DNA of 9,456 nucleotides from Gammaproteobacteria bacterium (GTDB lineage: Bacteria; Pseudomonadota; Gammaproteobacteria; Steroidobacterales; Steroidobacteraceae), in assembly GCA_028293775.1 (NCBI GenBank), contig JAQGOD010000519.1, positions 1 to 9,456 on the forward strand, in the 5' to 3' direction. Below, piece after piece: positions 5,599 through 9,456 of this stretch. Each line of letters opens with the position of its first letter. Within the stretch, counting starts at the first letter, position 1. The translations under genes were made by a program, and so were the position numbers. The notes under the pieces are model-generated. The model had not been told where the DNA came from. It saw only the letters and a program-made list of their open reading frames with translations, and ran no database searches.

Positions 5599-7638
5599 TC
5601 AGGGCGGCAGGTTCATCTGCCGCAGCATCGCTGCGTAGCGCGCGTCGCTGCGCAGCGATGTCAGCAGTGGATCGTATTTGACTTGGATCAGCCCACCGTC
5701 GTGCTGGGTGTACGCACGCCGCAACCAATCGAAGGCCTGATCGCGTTCACCGCGCCAGGCATACACTTCCGCGATCTGATAGGCCCAGCGCTCGGTCATC
5801 GTCGCCAGGAGCGCGTCGAGCGCCGTCTGCGATTGCGCGGCATGATGCAGCGAGTACTGCGCCATCGCGATGCCGGCTTGATGGAAGGCGGTCGCGTTCG
5901 ACTCGGGAAATTCCGCCAGCGCCGTGTCAGCGTGGCCCTCAAGCAACTCGGTCAGCCCGAGATTCCAATGCGCGTACACCGAATCCGGATTGATCTCGAG
6001 CGCCCGTTTTAGTGCCTTGCGCGCGGCGACAAACTGTCCGAGGCCGTTGTGGTAGACGCCCAGATTGCCCCATGCGGCGTTCGACAAGGGATCCGCATCT
6101 ATCGCTTTCTTGGCGGCGGAAATTCCTTCCGGTACTCGGCCGAGAGCGGCCATCAAGCTGCCGTAGCGGCGCTCGGTGGTGCTGTCGCCGGCATCGAGCT
6201 GCAGCGCCTTCTCGAGATCCGCCTGCGCCCCCGCCCAGTCCCATTTGCGGCTGATACGCAACCAGCCGCGCGCCACGTAGCCATCGGCCAGATTCGGCGC
6301 AAGCGCGATCGCCTGATCGGCGTTTGTGAGCGCACGCTCCACGTCGGCCGGCTCGCCGCCGTTGTCAGCCCAGTAGGCTTCGGCCATCGCAAGTCCCGCG
6401 TACGCTGCCGCGTAATTGGCATCGAGCGTGATCGCCCGATGGAAAGCCTCGACCGCGCTCTTGAAACTGGCCGGATTGCCGCGGTTGAACAACTCCTTGC
6501 CGAGCAGGAATTCGCTATAGGCCTCCGGATTGGCGGGCCGTCCCAAAATGACCGCCGCGGGCGCCGCAAGCCTGGTCTTCAACACCTCGACCACAGCGGC
6601 AGCGATGTCGTCCTGGACCTTGAAGATGTCCTTCAGCTCGCGGTCGTAGGTCGCGGACCAGAGATGGTATCCATCGTTGGCGCGGATCAACTGCACTGTC
6701 ACCCGAATGGTGTTACCTGATTTGCGGATGCTGCCTTCGAGCACATGCGTGACCCCAAGCGCTTTCGCCACCTCGTCGATCGTGACCTGTTTGCCCTTAA
6801 AGTAGAAAGATGAGGTGCGGGCCGGCACCCGCAAGGTAGTCCCTCGCGTGACGAGGTCGATCAGCTCTTCCGAAATGCCGTCTGAAAAGTACTCTTGGTC
6901 CTTTTTTTCGCTCATATCAACGAACGGCAGGATCGCGATCGACTGCTCGCTCATCGGCGCGGCGGTCGTCCGGGATCCCGGGGCTGTAGGAGGCGGGGTG
7001 GGTCGCCACCGGCCGAGCAAGACGTAAGCGGTACCGAAGATGAGCACTGCGCTCAAAAGCGCCAAACCGATGCGCATCGGCCATGATTTTCGCGGCCGGA
7101 CTGCCTCGGGCCCGAGCGGCCACCCGGCGGTGTGCGCAAAACCACCGTGGCTCGCCGCCGCCGCAGCCGCGGCCGGCGCGGTGGCTGTCGGCGCGGTGGC
7201 GGCCGGCGCGGCGAGCAGGCGCCCCACTCGTTCAATGAAGGAGGGTGACGGCTCTCCATTCGGCAGACGTGTCCACTGCACCTCCCAGAACTTCTCCGGC
7301 ACCCGGGCATCCCCTTCGTGCGTGCCATCGATCACCACCGGCACCAGGAACGGCTTGTCGGCCGCCATCAAATGCGATCGATCCACTGCGAGCTTCCATT
7401 CGAGGCGGAAATACCCCTCGGCGCGTAGACGCGAACTCGCGGAAATCAAAGGGATGAATAGCGAACAGGTCTTTATGTGCCTGCGGATCGTGGCATCCCA
7501 GGCATCGCCGCCCCGAAGCTCGCTCTGGTCTAGCCACACCTCGATACCGGCGGTGCGCAGCGCCTCGCAGATCCGCAAGGCGACGTCGGCGTCTTCGGAT
7601 GCATAGCTGAGAAAGACGGCCCGCGGAGATTCCGTCAT
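5599..7638 (-). CDS. Membrane-anchored TIR domain protein with FlgO/TolB_N-like domain and TPR array
   Basis: 679 residues from ATG 7638; an in-frame TTG at 7647 would add three residues, and neither start has a clear ribosome-binding site. Residues about 7-142 are a TIR_2-type domain: FLSYASEDAD at strand A, EVWLDQSEL at the BB-loop region, LFIPLISASS, then LEW with Glu80 at the position of the catalytic Glu of NAD-cleaving TIR domains. Residues about 143-163 are an Ala/Pro/Thr linker. A basic stretch (RPRKSWPMR) precedes one membrane helix (about 189-209), so the TIR side is predicted cytoplasmic. Residues 234-358 match the FlgO/TolB_N-like domain (SIAILPF, EYFSDGISEELI, ARTSSFYFKG, HVLEGSIRK, HLWSATYDR, VQDDIA). 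About 370 to the end is a TPR array of roughly seven repeats (AHWNLGLTELLEG, AAWGNLGVYHNGLGQ). CadC-like regulators and adenylate cyclases share this TM-FlgO-TPR chassis. The likely role is signalling, with ligand, output and any defence function unproven. Confidence 0.88.
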   Translation of the reverse strand: MTESPRAVFLSYASEDADVALRICEALRTAGIEVWLDQSELRGGDAWDATIRRHIKTCSLFIPLISASSRLRAEGYFRLEWKLAVDRSHLMAADKPFLVPVVIDGTHEGDARVPEKFWEVQWTRLPNGEPSPSFIERVGRLLAAPAATAPTATAPAAAAAAASHGGFAHTAGWPLGPEAVRPRKSWPMRIGLALLSAVLIFGTAYVLLGRWRPTPPPTAPGSRTTAAPMSEQSIAILPFVDMSEKKDQEYFSDGISEELIDLVTRGTTLRVPARTSSFYFKGKQVTIDEVAKALGVTHVLEGSIRKSGNTIRVTVQLIRANDGYHLWSATYDRELKDIFKVQDDIAAAVVEVLKTRLAAPAAVILGRPANPEAYSEFLLGKELFNRGNPASFKSAVEAFHRAITLDANYAAAYAGLAMAEAYWADNGGEPADVERALTNADQAIALAPNLADGYVARGWLRISRKWDWAGAQADLEKALQLDAGDSTTERRYGSLMAALGRVPEGISAAKKAIDADPLSNAAWGNLGVYHNGLGQFVAARKALKRALEINPDSVYAHWNLGLTELLEGHADTALAEFPESNATAFHQAGIAMAQYSLHHAAQSQTALDALLATMTERWAYQIAEVYAWRGERDQAFDWLRRAYTQHDGGLIQVKYDPLLTSLRSDARYAAMLRQMNLPP
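7148..7215 (-). repeat. GC-rich low-complexity DNA encoding Ala/Pro linker
   Basis: The DNA is almost pure G and C and contains GGCGCGGTGGC twice, 15 bases apart, on the + strand. On the coding strand it gives the ATAPTATAP and poly-Ala run joining the TIR domain to the region before the membrane helix. The repeat is probably prone to length change by slippage, which would alter only linker length. Confidence 0.6.
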
Positions 7639-7782
7639 GGATAACAAGTTGCGCCGACGAAATCAGCGGGATTGATCGATCCGACGTTCACGGCATCTCT
7701 TAAGGCTTCTACCCAAGGGGCGCCTAGAATGCGGGAGTGCTGCCTGCAACGCAACGCGCGCAGCGCTGAAGGCATCTATCGC
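7639..7782 (-). other. Spacer ahead of the TIR gene, presumed promoter region
   Basis: These 144 bases separate the stress-protein stop from the TIR gene start, both on the - strand. The gap is long enough for the TIR gene to have its own promoter. An 8-base palindrome CAGCGCTG is present near 7761-7768. No convincing -35/-10 pair and no intrinsic terminator with a U-run were seen, so whether the TIR gene reads through from the SpoVR operon is undecided. Confidence 0.35.
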
Positions 7783-8298
7783 TCATTCAAGCTTGCGGTT
7801 TTCTCCGAGCACTCCGGCGGGAGTCCCTGTCACGGTAGCTTTGGCCGCCGCGACCAGATGAGACACGCGGCCCGGCGCAATCCAATATTCCGCTCGATCG
7901 ATGCGCACGCGCAGGAGCGCGAGGCGCTCGTCCTCGGGCCCCTTCGGGTAATACGCGCGTTGCTCGATGCTCCACAACTCTTTGGCTTTTTGCGGATCTC
8001 GAAGCAGGCTTGCCGCGCCGCTGATGGCCACATACACATTCTTGGCAGGATCCGCATATCCGAGACTCACCCGGACGTCATGTCGAATCTCATCGATTTT
8101 AGGGGTGCTCCAATCGGTAAAGAACCACAGGGTCTCGCCCTCGTCCACTCTCAGCGTCTGCACCGGGCGCGTATGAAAATGTCCGTCGCGATCGACCGTG
8201 GTGAGCAGCGCGACTTGGATCGCACGAATCAGCTCGCTGACCTTGGCCCAATCGCCCGCCTGCGCGTCCGACGTCAACTCTGTCGCTTCGTTGCACAT
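7783..8298 (-). CDS. Pyridoxamine 5'-phosphate oxidase-like general stress protein (GSP26 type)
   Basis: 171 residues from ATG 8298. The frame is open to 8409, but the extension lies inside the SpoVR gene and has no family resemblance, so the start that leaves a 10-base gap is chosen. No strong ribosome-binding site is seen, so translational coupling to the upstream gene is possible. The split-barrel flavin-binding fold of the general stress protein 26 group is recognised from VALLTTVDRDGHFHTRPVQT (about 28-47), LWFFTDWSTPKIDEI, VSLGYADPAKNVYVAISG and RIDRAEYWIAPG. Members bind FMN or a related cofactor, are usually about 150-170 residues, and are linked to stress responses. The reaction is generally unknown and true PNP oxidase activity should not be assumed. 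Its position right behind a SpoVR-family gene fits a stress or stationary-phase operon. Confidence 0.85.
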   Translation of the reverse strand: MCNEATELTSDAQAGDWAKVSELIRAIQVALLTTVDRDGHFHTRPVQTLRVDEGETLWFFTDWSTPKIDEIRHDVRVSLGYADPAKNVYVAISGAASLLRDPQKAKELWSIEQRAYYPKGPEDERLALLRVRIDRAEYWIAPGRVSHLVAAAKATVTGTPAGVLGENRKLE

Positions 8299-8308
8299 GA
8301 CTAAATCG

Positions 8309-9456
8309 TCAGTAGGTTTTGAGCGTCTTTCCGTTCTGGTCAACCGCTTCGAGCGACACATCGAACCCCCACAGCCAGCGCAGGTGCTTGAGGGATTGCT
8401 CGGCTTCATCTCCCAGAAGCAACCGTTCGTTGTAGCTTTGATGCTGCAAGGTGAGCTTTCTATCGGAATCTCGACCGTAGCGCACCACCGATATCTCGGG
8501 CAGGTAGGACTCGAGGCGATATGAGGCAGCCAATTGTGTGCGAATCGCTTTAAAGCCGTCGGAGCCGGCGGTATCGCTGACGATCCAATGGTCCAGCCCC
8601 TCGCTGGTCTGGATGTTCATCAAACGAAAGTCGCGCACCAATTTGGGCGTCAAGAACTGCAGCAAGAAGCTCTCGTCACGATAGTTTCGCATGACGTCGT
8701 GGAAGGTCTCGAGCCAATCCTTGCCCGCGATGCCCGGCAGATATTCCCGGTCCTCATCGGTCGGTGACTCGCACACGCGCTTGATTTCGTTCCACGCCGC
8801 GAACCCCAGGGCGTAAGGATTCAATGGCGCATAGTCCTGCTGCCTGACGACGTTCGTGTGCGAATGCAGGCACTCGAGGAGTATACCCGGATCGATCTGT
8901 CCCGCATCGTACATGTCGTTGATCAGGCGGTGATGCCAAAACGTCGCCCAGCCTTCGTTCATGACCTGAGTCTGTCGCTGCGGATAGAAGTACTGCGCAA
9001 TCTTGCGCACGATGCGCGCCAGCTCGCGCTGCCAAGGCTCGAGCTTTGGCGCGTGCTTCTCGATGAAATACAGCAGATTCTCTTCGGGCTCCTTGGGAAA
9101 CGTCGGTGCAGCATCCGCCGACTTCGGCGCGTGGGGCACAACACTGTAGTATTCGCCTTGCCGCATCGCCTCCTTGGCATCCGCCAGCCGCTTTGCCTGT
9201 TCGGCGCGCTCCTTGCGCGTGTCAAGCTTGCGCGGTCGCTTGTACTTGTCGAGACCCTGGTCGCGCAGCGCATGCAGCGCATCGAGAGTCTGCTCGACTT
9301 GCGCTGCGCCATGGCGCTCCTCGCAGTCAGCGATGTAGTTGCGGGCAAACAGCATGTAGTCGAGCACTGCCTCCGGCTGCGTCCATTGCGTGAACAGATA
9401 ATTGCTCTTGGAGAAACTGTTGTGCCCGAAGCAGGCATGCGGAATCACCAGCGCCT
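8309..9456 (-). CDS. SpoVR/YcgB-family protein, 5' end beyond window
   Basis: The reading frame runs from the right window edge to a TGA at 8309-8311, giving about 381 visible residues. Family members are usually about 500 residues, so roughly the first quarter is missing. The GTG at 9448 is internal: the codons before it read Ala-Leu and belong to the conserved run ALVIPHACFGHNSF. Other family hallmarks are NYLFTQWT, MNEGWATFWHH, PLNPYALGFAAWNEIKR, FLTPKLVRDFR and a C-terminal LRWLWGFDVSL. SpoVR is named for a Bacillus spore-cortex role. In Gram-negatives (YcgB) it belongs to the stationary-phase/stress regulon and often neighbours the PrkA kinase and the DUF444 protein YeaH, which would be expected just right of this window. 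The HACxGHN and NEGWATFWHH blocks are suggestive of a metal site, but this is inference. The PNPOx-like gene follows after 10 bases. Confidence 0.9.
   Translation of the reverse strand, partial: ALVIPHACFGHNSFSKSNYLFTQWTQPEAVLDYMLFARNYIADCEERHGAAQVEQTLDALHALRDQGLDKYKRPRKLDTRKERAEQAKRLADAKEAMRQGEYYSVVPHAPKSADAAPTFPKEPEENLLYFIEKHAPKLEPWQRELARIVRKIAQYFYPQRQTQVMNEGWATFWHHRLINDMYDAGQIDPGILLECLHSHTNVVRQQDYAPLNPYALGFAAWNEIKRVCESPTDEDREYLPGIAGKDWLETFHDVMRNYRDESFLLQFLTPKLVRDFRLMNIQTSEGLDHWIVSDTAGSDGFKAIRTQLAASYRLESYLPEISVVRYGRDSDRKLTLQHQSYNERLLLGDEAEQSLKHLRWLWGFDVSLEAVDQNGKTLKTY

Noticed and set aside
6049..6720. 223-residue + strand open frame opposite the TPR region
   Set aside because: It is antisense to clear TPR coding sequence in GC-rich DNA. 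Its composition is Arg/Gly-rich, as expected of a shadow frame.
6977..7008. Second GTAGGAG-like sequence near 6984, possible REP copy
   Set aside because: It lies inside the TIR coding sequence (Pro-rich linker after the membrane helix) and has only a 4-bp stem with a long loop, so it is probably chance.
5599..7638. TIR gene as part of a Thoeris-type anti-phage system
   Set aside because: No ThsA-like, STING, SAVED or other known effector gene is adjacent. The membrane-FlgO-TPR chassis is more typical of signalling proteins outside defence islands.
7672..8304. 210-residue + strand open frame opposite the stress protein
   Set aside because: It is a shadow of the - strand gene, with no recognisable domain and no ribosome-binding site that stands out.
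8299..8409. Upstream extension of the stress protein to 8409
   Set aside because: It lies within the SpoVR coding sequence. The family homology begins only after ATG 8298, and the extension is Arg/Ser/Cys-rich with no resemblance to the family.

Overview
The window looks like a chromosomal stretch from a GC-rich Gram-negative bacterium, most likely a proteobacterium. The evidence is the high GC content, the Sec-type signal peptides, a SpoVR/YcgB-family gene next to a general-stress flavin-binding protein, and a TIR protein with the membrane-FlgO/TolB_N-TPR layout common in Proteobacteria. A single GTAGGA-headed palindrome at about 2107-2132 resembles gammaproteobacterial REP elements and points weakly to the Xanthomonadales/Steroidobacter/Pseudomonas side. 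No rRNA, tRNA, transposase or CRISPR array was recognised.

Left part, + strand: two tandem paralogous secreted YncE/YVTN-type beta-propeller proteins (34-1074 and 1079-2104) are separated by only 4 bases and are probably co-transcribed. A hairpin follows directly after the second stop, then about 350 bases with no convincing gene. Next comes a large secreted metzincin-type metalloprotease (2460-5570, TTG start preferred). It has a signal peptide, an N-terminal beta-rich region, a DxDxDG calcium-type loop, the HExxHxxGxxH zinc site with a Met-turn, an unusual run of eight DLGYG pentapeptides plus a partial ninth, and a C-terminal fibronectin-III-like domain.

Right part, - strand: three genes face the protease gene. 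In their own direction of transcription they are a SpoVR-family gene (cut by the window's right edge), a pyridoxamine-phosphate-oxidase-like general stress protein 10 bases behind it, and, after a gap of 144 bases, a TIR-transmembrane-FlgO/TolB_N-TPR protein. The last one converges on the protease gene with a 28-base gap.

The two halves have no obvious shared pathway. The left half is an envelope or exported-protein locus. The right half combines a stress/stationary-phase pair with a membrane-anchored TIR signalling protein. The least ordinary items are the DLGYG repeat block, whose amino acids are constant while the synonymous positions vary and which has a 30-bp higher-order period, and the TIR protein, whose predicted topology places the TIR domain in the cytoplasm and the TPR array outside the membrane. 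No multi-gene system that is clearly new can be demonstrated from sequence alone.
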